A model generated the notes under the pieces. The model did no database searches. It saw only the letters and a list, made by a program, of their open reading frames with translations, and was not told the DNA's origin. 64,000 nt of DNA, from assembly GCA_028829895.1 (NCBI GenBank), contig CM054181.1, forward strand, positions 46,001 through 110,000. Reading direction: 5' to 3'. This stretch comes from Sinotaia quadrata (Eukaryota; Mollusca; Gastropoda; Architaenioglossa; Viviparidae). A program made the translations under genes and the position numbers. This document shows positions 22,776 through 35,399 of the stretch, piece by piece (position 1 is the first letter of the stretch; each line of letters starts with the position of its first letter).

Positions 22776-23159
22776 GCGTGCCTGTGTGGTATCAGAAAAC
22801 GTGATCACCCAAATTAGTCTGATACTGACTCGATAACGGGCAGGCAACAGCGACAATTTTAATGTAAATGTTCGCGTCGGTTTTAACAGCTGATAATCAC
22901 CTCTTGTGTTTTGTATTTTTTTAAAGTGTCACAAGCCCACTTAGGAAAGGTCACATTGCATGACGGGAAAGATACCAAAATGATGCAGCCCATAATCGTT
23001 ACATGCATTTTATTTTAATTGATCGCTGGTAACAATCAAACAAAAAAGTATGAAACAAAGGAAGAACGAATGGTCCAGAGTTTCATGTAATGAAATGTAG
23101 ATTTCAACTAATGAGTCCGGATTTAATCTAAGTTATGGAAAGCGTGTCCGATTTGTTGC

Positions 23160-24740
23160 AGACAACTCCACCGAGTAGCTCATGGGGGCGCAACTTATAG
23201 TTGGCTCTCGACAGTTTTCTGAGGACAGGGAGGACAGGGAGGACAGCACAGGGAGGACAGTGGCCATCACACTCATCAACACACCACTTGAGCAGTCAAC
23301 TCACTTTTTCATCGGACAACCGGAAGAAGTCAAATGGGGAAAAGACGTACACGAAATTCTGCCGCGGCATCAAAGCCCTTATCAGGGCAACAGGGAGAAA
23401 GCAAATTCATCCCCTACACGAGCCTGGTCTAGCGTATCTGAGCGACGATAATGAAGAAATGCTAATATCAGACGGATTCAAACTAAAAGACTACAAACGA
23501 GAACACCTAATGAGAACGAACGAGACAGAGGAGCTCAGACGGGTAACACTAAACCCACTACATTTTCAACTGTACACCCACTCCACTAAACTGGACCAAC
23601 AGTTCGAGAGGATGACTTGGCTTATTTTTCAAAACAACAAGCCGACGGATACAACTGCTGTTATAGACTGCTTATTAGTTATAGTGGATGAAATGAGAGA
23701 TCACTATGCAGATAATATGGACACTGCCGCCAAACAAAACAGACAAAAAAAACCCACAGACGGAGGAAGAAGAAAAAATACAAACGCCCACGCAAAACAT
23801 AACTGAAAAAATAGACGCCAGCTAACAACATGAATGCATACGAAACGCAAAGCACAACAGACAGCTCAGAGGATGAGGATGGAGCAGAAATAGAGACGGC
23901 CATCGCCGAACTGGACAAAACGCAGGTGGCCCCACTCCTCTCACCTCTACCAGCATCACCACCAAGTGCCACTACAACGCCAACACCACCGACAACACCG
24001 AGAGCGGACAGGCACAAGCGACAAACAACACAACAAAAAGACAAAACCAAAAGATGACGCCCACCTCCACACATAAGAAAACAACAACAGAAACCACAGC
24101 CACTGCAACAGCAACAACAGTACGACCACCAACAACGACAACATTGGTGGCGACAAAGGGAGCAGCAACAACGTATGCAATGGGATACTTCAACCACCCC
24201 ATTGCCGATATGATACAACTGCACTTGGACCACCTCTATTGGCCACCAGCGCCGTCGTACACGTCCCATCGGACACCGGGGACAACATCGACGACAGCGT
24301 CAACATCAACAACACCAACAACAACAGTGAAGAGGACAGGGTGTGTTACCAGCCTGGGCTCTGTGAGACACCCCCTCCCACCCCCTAGCTTGAACAATGG
24401 AGGTGACAACAACAACACACAAAAGAAAGCTAGTCCACGGATTACCGGACTAAGGCATGCCCCACCAGCCAGTCAGGACAGACGACGAAGCATCCAGCAC
24501 CCACCCAAACAACACCATCACAGCAACGACAGGAAAAAAGGTTGAGAAAAAAAAACGAACAAACAACAAACAACACCCGGAGCAGACACGACAATCCAAA
24601 CGCAACGCAGCTGCCCTCTCCGAACGCCAGAGAAGAGAGGAAGGCCTCACAGGAATCCACCAAAAACCAAGAACATCGCTAAGTTTTAACGCAATTCCTG
24701 TGGGGCAAAGAAGTAATGGATCATCATCGTCATCATCAGC
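23160..24740 (+). other. ACA- and CpG-rich island with overlapping open frames; unclassified repeated element, copy 1
   Basis: Composition changes sharply to A/C-rich with many CpGs. Three consecutive plus-strand frames are open: 23182-23806 (two overlapping frames, possibly one ORF with a shift; includes DDNEEMLISDGFKLKDYKRE and FERMTWLIFQNNKPTDTTAV), 23830-24057 (acidic start TDSSEDEDGAEIETAIAELD, then Pro/Thr-rich) and 24054-24545 (Thr-rich with FNHPIADMIQLHLDHLYWPP). The second and third overlap as ATGA. A degenerate relative lies at 61.8-62.7 kb. No domain was recognised. Options are part of a retroelement, an integrated DNA virus or large DNA transposon, or a host gene fragment. No LTR, terminal repeat or polymerase was found. 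Confidence 0.45.
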
Positions 24741-24990
24741 TTTCTGAGGCAATAAACCTATAAACGTTAAACCTAAATCAACAAATAACAATAAACCTAT
24801 TAAAAGTTAAACCTAAATAAATAAATAACAATAAACCTATTAAAAGTTAAACCTAAATAAATAACAAATCTATTAACGTTAAACCTAAATAAATAACAAT
24901 AAACCTATTAACGTTAAACCTAAATAAATAACAATAAACCTATTAACGTTAAACCTAAATAAATAACAATAAACCTATTAACGTTTACTT
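24738..24990. repeat. Tandem repeat of about 33-42 bp, about 7 copies
   Basis: Units of aataaacctattaacgttaa plus acctaaataaataac. It abuts the island's 3' side and may be its tail, as some retroelements end in simple tandem units. Confidence 0.9.
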
Positions 24991-25498
24991 AATTAAAAAA
25001 AAGCCTACAGCCAGTGATCCACTGACAACATGTTAAGTGAGCTATATATGACAAATTTATCTGTAGTTGATTATAGAACATTCAGAAAAACTAAGTTATA
25101 ATATCGTATAGTCAGGTTTATCGCACTAGTGTCCGCTACAGGTGAGAAATGGATAATGTTTATTTTGTGCCTTTACCATTCTGTAGACTTAGATTTAACT
25201 TCATTGTTATCAGGCATGGATGATGTGCAGCTTAGTGCAAGTGCCATTTGGGTAGTGATGGTGGGCTAGTGGGTTTGAGTGTAGTTGTGTATTGACCGTG
25301 ACACTGACATAGGATGCAGTTGTGGCACACACCACCACTAATTATTATTATTATTCACTGTCACACCAGAATGATGCAGTAACAATAACTGTTGGATTCT
25401 ATCAAATGTTATTTTATTTATATATTGTCTTTTTCTTTTTTTTTGCACAACACTGATTATCGGGAATTTTAAATGTTTCCAATGTCGTGTACTTATTA
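24991..25498. other. Unique sequence, no gene recognised
   Basis: No splice-bounded exon or element found. Confidence 0.4.
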
Positions 25499-25700
25499 TC
25501 TCATGTAACAACACTGACAGCAACAACTCCTTGAAGTGTTATTTATTCGTTAACATTTATCTCATGTAACAACACTGACAGCAACAACTCCTTGAAGTGT
25601 TATTTATTCGTTAACATTTATCTCATGTAACAACACTGACAGAAACACAAATTTCTTCAAGTGTTATTTATTTGTTAACATTTATCTCATGTAACAACAA
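25499..25700. repeat. 63 bp tandem repeat, about 3 copies
   Basis: Unit atctcatgtaacaacactga cagcaacaactccttgaagt gttatttattcgttaacatt. Confidence 0.93.
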
Positions 25701-26812
25701 TGGAGTGGATTCAATAACAAAGTAATACAATATATATACACACATAATACAAGTATAATTTAGTGAAAATATTCAGTAAACATGTTGCACACATATTTTT
25801 AAAGCTACCAGACAATGGCAATTATTCTGAGGCAAAAGCAACGTTAAGGCAGTAAAAAGGCAAGTACATATGTATCGTTAATTAAAACCTCATGAAATCC
25901 AAGCAAAACTTCAACCACTTGGGGAAGGAAACAATCATCACAAGTTATAAATAGCCTCCAGAGTAAACACACCTCTCATGATGTAACAAGGCACTTGCAG
26001 ATGCATGTTCCTTCTTTCTTGCAGTTCCAGACATTAATTATTATTGTCACTGTGAAAATTATTCAACATACAATACTTTGATAGCCTAATAACAGAATAA
26101 TGTAAGCTGACTTTATTTTTATTCTTATAAATAAAATTCTGATGCTTATGGTAAACCAATATGTAGATGGATCAAACTGGGATAGACCAGTTATATTTTA
26201 GGATAATTACACATTGTCCTTAAAGTAAATATATTTCAATAGTAAGATTTATCAGGTAATAATTTATTCAAAATCAAGCTGATTCTTTCACTTAATTATT
26301 TATTAAAGTCAACCTTTTGAGCAGGCAGGTAAGAAAAGAATATGTATACAAGTTATTAAGGAGATTTACCGCAACAATACTGGCTCTTAAAATAAACAAC
26401 AATAGTAGTGACTGTTCACAGTAATATGTGTGTTTTTATTATATACAAGAAAACTTCTTGAATAAATCCCGTGCTATCTCGACAAATCAATCATAATTTT
26501 TAAAAACTACAAACTTTTCACAGTCATCACCATTAATAACAAAAACAAGAAAAAAAGTAAATGAAGCATCAGAAAACAATTACCAGATTCACATATCAAA
26601 AGCAAGTATACACCACCATCAATAAATTTGTTTATGATGGTGTGTATAACTCTATTAATGTATAATCACTGCAGTAATTTCTAGTTCAGAGTTGTTAAAG
26701 GGGGAGGGGAGGAAGGGGAGAAGAAATAAAAAAAAATAGAAATGTGCTATATTTTGATAAAGAAAAAGCAAAAATAAAATTTCAATCAGCATTAAAGGAA
26801 TATATCCTATAA
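25701..26812. other. AT-rich intergenic sequence
   Basis: No gene seen; a purine tract (gggggaggggaggaagggg) occurs near 26700. Confidence 0.4.
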
Positions 26813-26990
26813 CAATGGTCACCAACCTTTTTGATACTGAGAGCTACTTCATGGATACTGAGTCATACGAAGGGTTACCAGTTTGATACACTCTTCTAGT
26901 TTGCCTTTATACATTATTAATAATGTGAAGACTTGGAAAAGGTCTTTGCGGGTGACCTGGTGCCCGTGGGCACCGTGTTGGTGACCCCTG
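26813..26990. mobile_element. hAT-type MITE, 178 bp
   Basis: It starts caatggtcaccaac and ends gttggtgacccctg, an imperfect inverted pair. Flanks are an exact 8 bp duplication, tcctataa (26805-26812 and 26991-26998). There is no coding capacity. The termini differ from those of the hAT at 14478. Confidence 0.9.
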
Positions 26991-26998
26991 TCCTATAA

Positions 26999-27920
26999 GA
27001 AATGTTTTATATATAACCTGGATCACACATACTGTATGGCTGGGTATTGATCCTCAAGTTACTCCTAGTTTGAAAATGTTAAGTAACACAAGTCCCTCTT
27101 GCTGACGTAGTCATGTCATACATTTTAAATTCTAGAATGGAAAATGTATTCTTTTGCCAACATAATTTATCAGCATAATGCACTTTAAAATAATCAAATG
27201 TTGACTCTGCCATATTCTATATCTATGGCAATGTTCATGATATGCTGCTAATCTTTTTATGTGCATGATATGCTGCTAATCTTTGCATAATAATGGCATG
27301 TATACAGTGAACTATTTGAAAATGACAGTTGTGAGAATGAGGAGGAACATGGCATGCAAATAATTGTAGATAAAATATGATCCTAAGCTGATGCAATTAT
27401 AGAAAGATTAGTCACATAGCAAAATGTACCAAAATCTATGAAGAAAATAACCCTAATCACATTTGCTTTGAAGTTACTGATTATAATATGGTGTCTTTGA
27501 AATGAGATTCATTATGATTGTTCAAACATTTTATCATATATATCAGCCAATCTTGTGTTCACTATTTCTTTAGATGAAATCAGGTAGAATAACTACACTC
27601 AATTTAAAACCCAAATATTATCAGTTTAACATTTAATGTCTTAATATGACATAAACAATGAAGGTAAAGTCAAATTAATAAAACAACTACAATGCAAAAC
27701 CCCAAAGAAAATACACATTGGCAGAAATCCAGATAAAATAATCAATATATACTAAGCCTGATAAGTAGGTTTCTGTCTCATCTACAACATATTTTCTATT
27801 CCATTTAATCCTACTTCAAACATTTCTCCATTTAATCCTACTTCAAACATTTCTAATAATCATTACGTATGTTTTATAAACCTACCTTGCATTGAAAATT
27901 GAAACACTGCTGAGCACATT
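26999..27920. other. AT-rich intergenic sequence with small duplications
   Basis: gcatgatatgctgctaatct is doubled near 27235-27290 and ccatttaatcctacttcaaa near 27800-27850. No gene was recognised. Confidence 0.45.
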
Positions 27921-27921
27921 T

Positions 27922-28165
27922 ACAGGTTTTTTTTAAACTTTCACTCCTGTCTTCATGACATAAAAAATAGTTCACATATATGCATCTAAGTAAACTTATA
28001 AAATAATGGTTGTAATGAAAGAGATATAATTTAGTCATTATAGAACAGGTTTATTTTAAACTTTCACTCCTGTCTTCATGACATAAGAAATAGTTCACAT
28101 ATATACATCTAAGTAAACTTATAAAATAATGGTTGTAATAAGATATAATTTAGTCATTGTAGAAC
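27922..28165. repeat. Tandem duplication of about 120 bp
   Basis: ttaaactttcactcctgtct through cataagaaatagttcacata and taaaataatggttgtaat occurs twice. Confidence 0.9.
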
Positions 28166-28566
28166 ATGTTTATTCACTGCATACACCCTGTTAGTTCTAA
28201 CCAAAATTATTAGCTGACTTACATATTATTATATTTTATTGGTAATAAAGGAAATGCTGGAGGTCAAAGCAAGGCTTCACCTGTTACTGGTGAGGTTTTT
28301 AACTTCTGTGGACTGCATTTATTATGGTTGGGATAGGTGTTTGTATTTGTGTGTGGCTGAGTGTATGCATATTTTCAAAGAAACAAAATCAAATCATGTA
28401 TTAATATAATTACATTTTCAAAATATATATTTAATCCCTTTAGTATTGAATAACCTTGGAAAACTCTCAAAGGAATAATTAATTAATTTTGGTAAAGAAA
28501 TGTAAAATGGCAAGAGTAAAAATCAAAGCATCAGCTTAGAATTGCATATAAAATGACATAATTTAC
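28166..28566. other. Intergenic unique sequence
   Basis: A slightly GC-richer patch near 28250-28370; no exon recognised. Confidence 0.4.
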
Positions 28567-28795
28567 AAATTCTGAATTAACTATCTTTACAAACTCTGAA
28601 TAAACTATCTTTACAAATTCTGAATAAACTATTTTACAAACTCGGAATAAACTATCTTTACAAACTCGGAATAAACTATCTTTACAAACTCGGAATAAAC
28701 TATCTTTACAAACTCGGAATAAACTATCTTTACAAACTCGGAATAAACTATTTTACAAACTCGGAATAAACTATCTTTACAAACTATGAAAACTA
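28567..28795. repeat. 24 bp tandem repeat, about 9 copies
   Basis: Unit tttacaaactcggaataaac tatc. A multiple of 3, giving the repetitive minus-strand frame (IVYSEFVK), not a gene. Confidence 0.95.
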
Positions 28796-29587
28796 TTGTT
28801 AAAATCCACATAAACTGTTATAGCCCAACCACTAATTGTGTTTTAAATGATATATAACTATGAAGTACTGAACAGAGAGCAACATGTTACACTTGACAGA
28901 AATTAATTTCTCAAAGGATGGTTACTGTCCTTTCATTTATATGTGTGGAAGGTTGGTCTACTCTAGACCCTTAGATAGAGTAAATCGCCTCCTGAGTAAA
29001 GAATAAACTGTCCATATGCTTAGAATGAGTTATCTCAGGGTTTGAACTATGAAGAAAGCCTGTATTGAACAAGTTTACCCATGGATCCAGTTAAAAGGGG
29101 GTTAATAAGATTTATCAACAGAAAAGCATAATAAAGTAAATTCATTAGCACTTCTTATCCATTTGATCCCTAAGCTCATCTGAATTGGTTACAGTGGATT
29201 ATCTCTAAAGAGAGGGTGGCAACACTTTTTTTTATAAAAAGTACAAAAGATAGGTGACAGGGATGAATTTGGAACTCAAAGATGACACAAACAACTAGAA
29301 ATTATTATGAAACTGTAAGCTTAATTTTAAAAAATGTATATGTTTGACTAATTACACAAGGAAGACTAGCCAAGATGATCAACTTAAATTTAGGGTTAAA
29401 AAATTTCAACTATAAATTTGAACTATAAATAACATAAAACTCCCCCTACATCTAGTGATAAAAATGTTTTGTTTATTACACTGATATTTGCAAACAGAAT
29501 AATTATTAAAAATTAAAATACCCAGCCCTGTGAAAACACAAAATGCTGTCAATTCTTGCATCCATTAAGGACACAAACATATCATCT
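28796..29587. other. Intergenic unique sequence
   Basis: No gene or element recognised. Confidence 0.4.
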
Positions 29588-29865
29588 GTACAGTGACAAA
29601 GCCTTACCTATAAAGTAAGAGGAAAATGAGTACGTTATAAGCATGCATGTACGGATTTGACAAAGCCTTACCTATAAAGTAAGAGGAAAATGAATACCTT
29701 ATAAGCATGCATATATGGATTTGACAAAGCCTTACCTATAAAGTAAGAGGAAAATGAGTACGTTATAAGCATGCATATATGGATTTGACAAAGCCTTACC
29801 TATAAAGTAAGAGGAAAATGAGTACGTTATAAGCATGCATGTACGGATTTGACAAAGATTAATGT
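29588..29865. repeat. 64 bp tandem repeat, about 4.5 copies
   Basis: Unit gacaaagccttacctataaa gtaagaggaaaatgagtacg ttataagcatgcatgtacgg. Copies are very similar. Confidence 0.95.
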
Positions 29866-30126
29866 GCACGCAAGAATAACTGAGGCTATAGCAAAAATGA
29901 AACAATGAATGAATGAATGATGCCCATTCACTTCTCTTAGTGTACTTTTTTTTACTATAAAGCACGAGGATTACAAATTTTAAAAGTATTATTTTTAATA
30001 TTATTATTTTGTTATTGTTTATAACTAATACAATTGAATGCTGCCTTTTTTCTTAAAATACCACCCCCACCCCCAAAAAAATATTGCAATAGATATTTTG
30101 TTGTTGGTGGTGTTTTATAATGAATA

Positions 30127-30293
30127 ACTCAGTTCCCCTTTCAAGAAAGTATTTTATGTGGAGATACAGCTAAACCAACTAGCAAAAAAATAGTTTTAAA
30201 ATGATAATAAAAATTTTGCAATATTAGTTCCCCTTTCAAGAAAGTATTTTATGTGGAGGTATAGCTAAACCAACTAACAATAAAATAGTTTTG
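30127..30293. repeat. Tandem duplication, 2 copies of about 100 bp
   Basis: gttcccctttcaagaaagta ttttatgtggagatacagct aaaccaacta occurs twice. Confidence 0.9.
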
Positions 30294-30587
30294 AGCTGAA
30301 TGGCTGTTTTGAATATATTCCAAGAACTTATTTACTATATAGCTATATCCAAGTCAAAATGCTTGGTACATTTTAAATAAATAAGAAATAAAACGTGCCA
30401 AACTGTTATCTAGTTTTCAGTATGATTGGGACTGCTGATCAAAACACCGTAGTGTAGCGTCTGAAAAACCACCCATGTGTACATGCTGTGGCACACTTCC
30501 TGTATCTAATTTATCACTCAAGGTATTCCTTCTTTCACAAATTAATAATGTAGAGGAAAATTGCCTGATTTGTGACAAACATTGGGA

Positions 30588-30800
30588 AAATAATTATATC
30601 ATGTTGGTTTTTTCACCACTATTTGTAAACAAAAGTCACTTAAACATTTCAAAATCTATAATTATATCATGTTGGTTTTTTTTCCCCCCTATTTGTAAAC
30701 AAAAGTCATGTAAACATTTCAAAATCTATAATTATATTGTGTTGGTTTTGTCCCCACTATCTGTAAACAAAAGTCACTTAAACATTTCAAAATCTATAAA
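30588..30800. repeat. Tandem repeat of about 67 bp, 3 copies
   Basis: Unit ataattatatcatgttggtt plus accactatttgtaaacaaaa and gtcacttaaacatttcaaaa. The plus-strand frame over it is a repeat artefact. Confidence 0.9.
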
Positions 30801-30950
30801 AACTGAAAACTCAAAACTGCACAGAAAGTGATTATGCAGATTTAAACAAACACACGTTTGCTAAAGCACACGATGATGACTAAACATCCTTAGGTTAATT
30901 AAAGTTAGGTCTGGTCCGTTTACAAGCATATTTAAATTTTACATTTATTG

Positions 30951-31046
30951 GGGGGGGGGGGGCGGGCTGGAATGTGAGTTGTGCTTCACACTGACCCATT
31001 TCGTGTCATACAAGTACTCACATATAATGGGGGGGGGGGGGGGGGA
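30951..31046 (+). repeat. Two poly-G tracts
   Basis: Runs of 12 or more G lie near 30951-30966 (interrupted by C) and 31029-31046; they may form G-quadruplexes and may be length-unreliable in assemblies. Confidence 0.9.
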
Positions 31047-31259
31047 GGATGCTAGAAAAAGTTATATTCAAGGGAAGTGATGAAATGTGTGTATGAATGA
31101 ATGCATGTTGTGTGTATACATATTGTTGTATGTAACTTTCGCAGCACTTAAATCAGGTTAATCAATGTGGAAATTTTACTCAATGAAGAAGTCACTATGC
31201 AATGAGAAAAGGGGACAGTCACAAAACTAATGCATCAATCTTATAAAGATTGTGAACGC

Positions 31260-31267
31260 ATGCACAC

Positions 31268-31318
<51 letters not shown>
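31260..31318. repeat. (CA)n microsatellite
   Basis: About 55 bp of CA dinucleotides; explains the His/Thr frame over it. Confidence 0.98.
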
Positions 31319-31321
<3 letters not shown>

Positions 31322-31437
31322 TATTTCCAAAATCAAGGGAGATCATTCAGTATTTTATACAATAATTCTGAATACTTTTGTGCATCTTTGTGGTTATCAT
31401 TTATACCCTCTGCAAGACAACTGCAAATTGCATGACA

Positions 31438-31545
31438 TTTAAATTTATGTGCTATGAATAGAGAAGGAAATGAATATTTATGTGCTATGAATAGAGAAAG
31501 AAATGACATGTAAATGTATGTGCTATAATATAGAAAGAAATGAAT
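31438..31545. repeat. Tandem repeat of about 36-45 bp, 3 copies
   Basis: Unit aaatttatgtgctatgaata gagaaggaaatga. Confidence 0.85.
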
Positions 31546-32029
31546 ATTCTAGACAACTGATAGGGTGTTGAGGACGATCAGTGACATTAGAATGATAAAT
31601 GCTTATGTATATATCAGGAAAAATAGGATTTAAAAAAGGAAAAAGAAATCACTACAATTCAACAGGATATATTGCCTTCTAGCAAATATTGGAATAAATC
31701 TCACAGCAGTAATAATACTGATGTTCATCGCAGAACCTTTAGTGAGCAATAAAAACATTAAAAATTATTATTATTTTTTTTTTACAAATAGTAATCCTAC
31801 TTTTGTGCAGTGTATAACATTTAACATACATGGTTGATTTCAGCCATAATGATAAAATAAATTCATGGACAAATTATAATAATGGATTTTGAAAAAAAAT
31901 CCCTTTTGTTTCTGTCTCTTATGTATGCATACACACACACACACACCCAAATATACAAATAAATCAAAATGATTTTAAGCAATTGCTGCATTTTATGTTT
32001 GTTTTATATGAGACATGGCTATGTATCCA

Positions 32030-32300
32030 CAACTTGTCATATGGGCCAAGTGGGCCAAGTATCAACTTGTTTCACACAGGACAAGTGGGTCAAGTATCAA
32101 CTTGTTTTACAGGACATGTGGCCATGTATCCACAACTTGTCATATGGGCCAAGTATCAACTTGTTTCACAAAGGACGTAGATGTGCATCCACTTGTTTCA
32201 TACAGGCCATGAGGCCACACATCCACTTGTTTCACACAGGATATGTAGCTATGTATTCACAACTTGTTTCACACAAGACATATGGTAATGTGTCCACAAC
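32030..32300. repeat. Complex tandem repeat (caacttgtttcacac family)
   Basis: Interleaved units of ccaagtatcaacttgtttca and gtatccacaacttgtcatat. All three plus-strand frames stay open over it only because of the repeat. Confidence 0.85.
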
Positions 32301-32535
32301 TTTCATAACCTTTAGCCTGTAAGCAATTTTCAGTTTTAACTACAATTTTATACCACTTTTTGGACACTTCACTAGCAATATGTATGTAAATGTCTAACTT
32401 TATAATTAGGAATGTAAAATATAGTATGTGATATTAATGACCACAGAACAAGGTCTGTGTAAAATATATTTCACAAATGACATGCAGCTCATCACCATAA
32501 ACACTTGCTTTGGGTTAAAAAATAATGTATGTTAA

Positions 32536-32832
32536 TATCCAGTGTGATCTTTTTACAAATTTATTCATCGATTTCTTGTATCTTATGTAGTAAAACTGTT
32601 TACAAATTAAACAGCAGATTCTGGTACTATAATTATGGTGCTCATATCCAGTGTGATCTTTTTACAAATTTATTCATCTATTTCTTGTATCTTATGTAGT
32701 AAAACTGTTTACATTTTAAACAGTAGATTCTTTAACGATAATTATGGTGCTCATATCCAGTGTGATCTTTTTACAAATTTATGTATCTTATGTAGTAAAA
32801 CTGTTTACAAATTAAACAGCAGATTCTATAAT
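32536..32832. repeat. Tandem repeat of about 105-110 bp, 3 copies
   Basis: Units of tccagtgtgatctttttaca then cttatgtagtaaaactgttt and attaaacagcagattct. Confidence 0.9.
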
Positions 32833-33559
32833 ATAGGCACTCAACGTGAACAAAAGTCACAAAAAATAAAAGACAGGACAATGCAGTGTTGTTAAACGAA
32901 TTTAACACAACTGAAATGGATGCACTGACAAGATTTCACCAAGCATGCACAAGAAATTTGTAGCCAACAACAGGAAACTGAACTTGCATACAATTTAGTG
33001 TACAGAAAGCAATAATCAGATCTTTGTCACCACAAGAACACACATTCAGAGTACTGTTAAGTAAGGTCATGGAATCTTCCAGTCCAATGCAATGAGATGT
33101 TACATTTCATCAAGAATTTAATATGCAAGAAGTTGGCTGCCTACAGAATATTACTCAACACTGGCAATATTCAGAATGCAAGCAGGTGTAAGAAAAGTAG
33201 AGATAGTTCAAAGTTCTATGCTTTTTATATGAGAGCTGGCAGATATATGGAAAATTAGGCTTTATTCTCCAGGATTTGAAAATTCTCTAAAACTACAGTG
33301 GATTTTTTAAATTTTAAAGGAAGTTCAATGCTAGGACTTTAAATGGGATTGTACAAAGGAAAAGAACCTGAAGCTGAGATGTTCATTCATGTCTTATCAA
33401 TATTTGCTGATAATTTGATATAAATCATTGTCCAAGACATGAAAACAACAATGAACTCACAAGTATCACACTTTTAGCAAGAAGAATAAAAATAATGTTA
33501 TTCTTTTTTGTGAGACAAAAGGTCCTAATATACAAAATAAAAATGGAATAACCAATTTT
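32833..33559. other. Intergenic unique sequence
   Basis: No gene or element recognised. Confidence 0.4.
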
Positions 33560-33855
33560 TTTTGTTGAAACATCAATGCAGGTTTTCATTAGTCACATAA
33601 ACAATAGTTTTATTTTTAAAAAAAATTGATGCAGGTTCTCATAGTCATATAAACAATAGTTTTTTTTTAATTAAAAAAACATTGATGTAGGTTTTCATTA
33701 GTCATATAAACAATAACTTTACAAAAACAAAAAACAATTGATGCAGGTTCTCATTAGTCATATGAACAATAGCTTTATATAAAAAAAAAAAAACATTCAT
33801 GCAGGTTCTCATTAGTCATATAAACAATAGCTTTATATTAAAAAAAAAAAAAAAA
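33560..33855. repeat. Tandem repeat of about 60 bp, 5 copies
   Basis: Units of cattgatgcaggttttcatt plus agtcatataaacaatagttt, separated by A-rich spacers. Confidence 0.9.
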
Positions 33856-34099
33856 AGCAAACAAAACAAGAAGCAAAAATATGATAATCCAAGAAAAGTG
33901 GCATATGACTTTATCAACTAGAAGGCATTTAGATCGACGTCTGCAGCAGGAAACATTAATTATTCTTTGTGGAAATATGAGTGAACCAATGAAAAAATAT
34001 GAGTGATTTACATACTTCGTCTACTGTAATTAATGTTTAAAATATTACCTGCAGATTTAATTATATAATTTTTAGCAACAATTTTTCTGTCCTAACATT

Positions 34100-34315
34100 T
34101 AAGTATTTTTTTGTAATTTTAAATTATAAAATGAAAGATAATCCAATACACAGAAAAGTAATAGTACACTGTAAACATTAAAGTGAATTAATTGATCACT
34201 ATTTAAAATAAAAATTTTAAATTATAAAATGAAAGATAATCCAATACACAGAAAAGTAATACTTGTACACTGTAAACATTAAAGTGAATTGATCACTATT
34301 TAAAATAAAAAATTT
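34100..34315. repeat. Tandem duplication of about 95 bp
   Basis: aattttaaattataaaatga aagataatccaatacacaga through cactatttaaaataaaa occurs twice. Confidence 0.9.
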
Positions 34316-35399
34316 CACTTGGCTTGTTCTTTCTCAATTTTTCTTGTTTAAAAAAATTTAAAGTTTTTGCTGCATTATTTTTATGAATAAGTCCACATTA
34401 TTTTACATGAGAGTTACTGTTTAGTAGACAATTTATAATTTTTACTCTATATGCATTTAATTTAAAGAATAGCATTAAAAATCGGAGATTTCACATAAAA
34501 AGCAGATAAAAGAGTATTTAACAGTGATTTCTTTGAGTATTCATCACAGCACAATGTCTCCAAGTATTCAAATGCAAATAATGAGAACAAAAAGTAAAAA
34601 AGTGTGGTCAAAGAAATAATGTATGATAAGTTACTTTTCTTGGTGGTGGTTGTTTTTTTCTCTAGAGAAGCATTTTTACTTCACAAAAGTTTGTATTCTT
34701 GTCGTTATGGGATACTGCCAGTCATTTCAGGTTGTTTTTTTTTAAATCTCCTGAGCAAAGTTCTGCATTACAACCATACTAAAAACTGAATTTTCCACAA
34801 AAATAAACCAATATTGCATTTACTGAAACTCTCAATTTCTTGTTTAAGGCAAAACTCAAGTCACCCTAAATTTTAAAGAGAAATTAAAACAACAGTAGAA
34901 AAAGAAAGCAGTAAGAAAAATAATTATAATTTCTTATGTTCATTTTCAGAAACTTGTCAGAAATGGAAAAGATATTTTAATTTTGGCTTGCAGTGCAAAA
35001 GTGTCTTTTTGAATGAAGTGGTAAACCCCCTCCTTGTATATTGAGTCACATGACTATTGTTCTATAAATAGAAAAGTATCTTTTTGAATAAACTGGTAAA
35101 CTACCTTGGGATATTATTTATTGCAGAGCAAAAAGGGTCTTTTAGAATAGTAGTAAACTCCCTTACTTAATAAAATCTGTATAACCAAACAGTTATATCA
35201 GTGATTATTATTCTATAAATAGAAATGTGGTGTCAATAGTCTGCATGTCGCAGTGTACAGTATTCTGTCTGCATATTATAGTGGCAAAACATTCCCATGT
35301 ATAAGTTTAATGCTCATCCTTATAGGCACATTCTTTTGCTATTGGTGATTTGGAAGTGCTTGAGAAATCTGTAGATGGTCTAATAACATACAGTCCAAA
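34316..35399. other. AT-rich intergenic sequence
   Basis: Contains a loose repeat of ctataaatagaaa(a/g)t and gtaaactmcctt around 35020-35230. No gene recognised. Confidence 0.4.

Noticed and set aside
23679..24269. Cys/Val-rich minus-strand frame of 196 aa
   Set aside because: It is the complement of the ACA-rich plus-strand frames (TGT on the other strand) and shows low-complexity Cys/Val/Gly runs.
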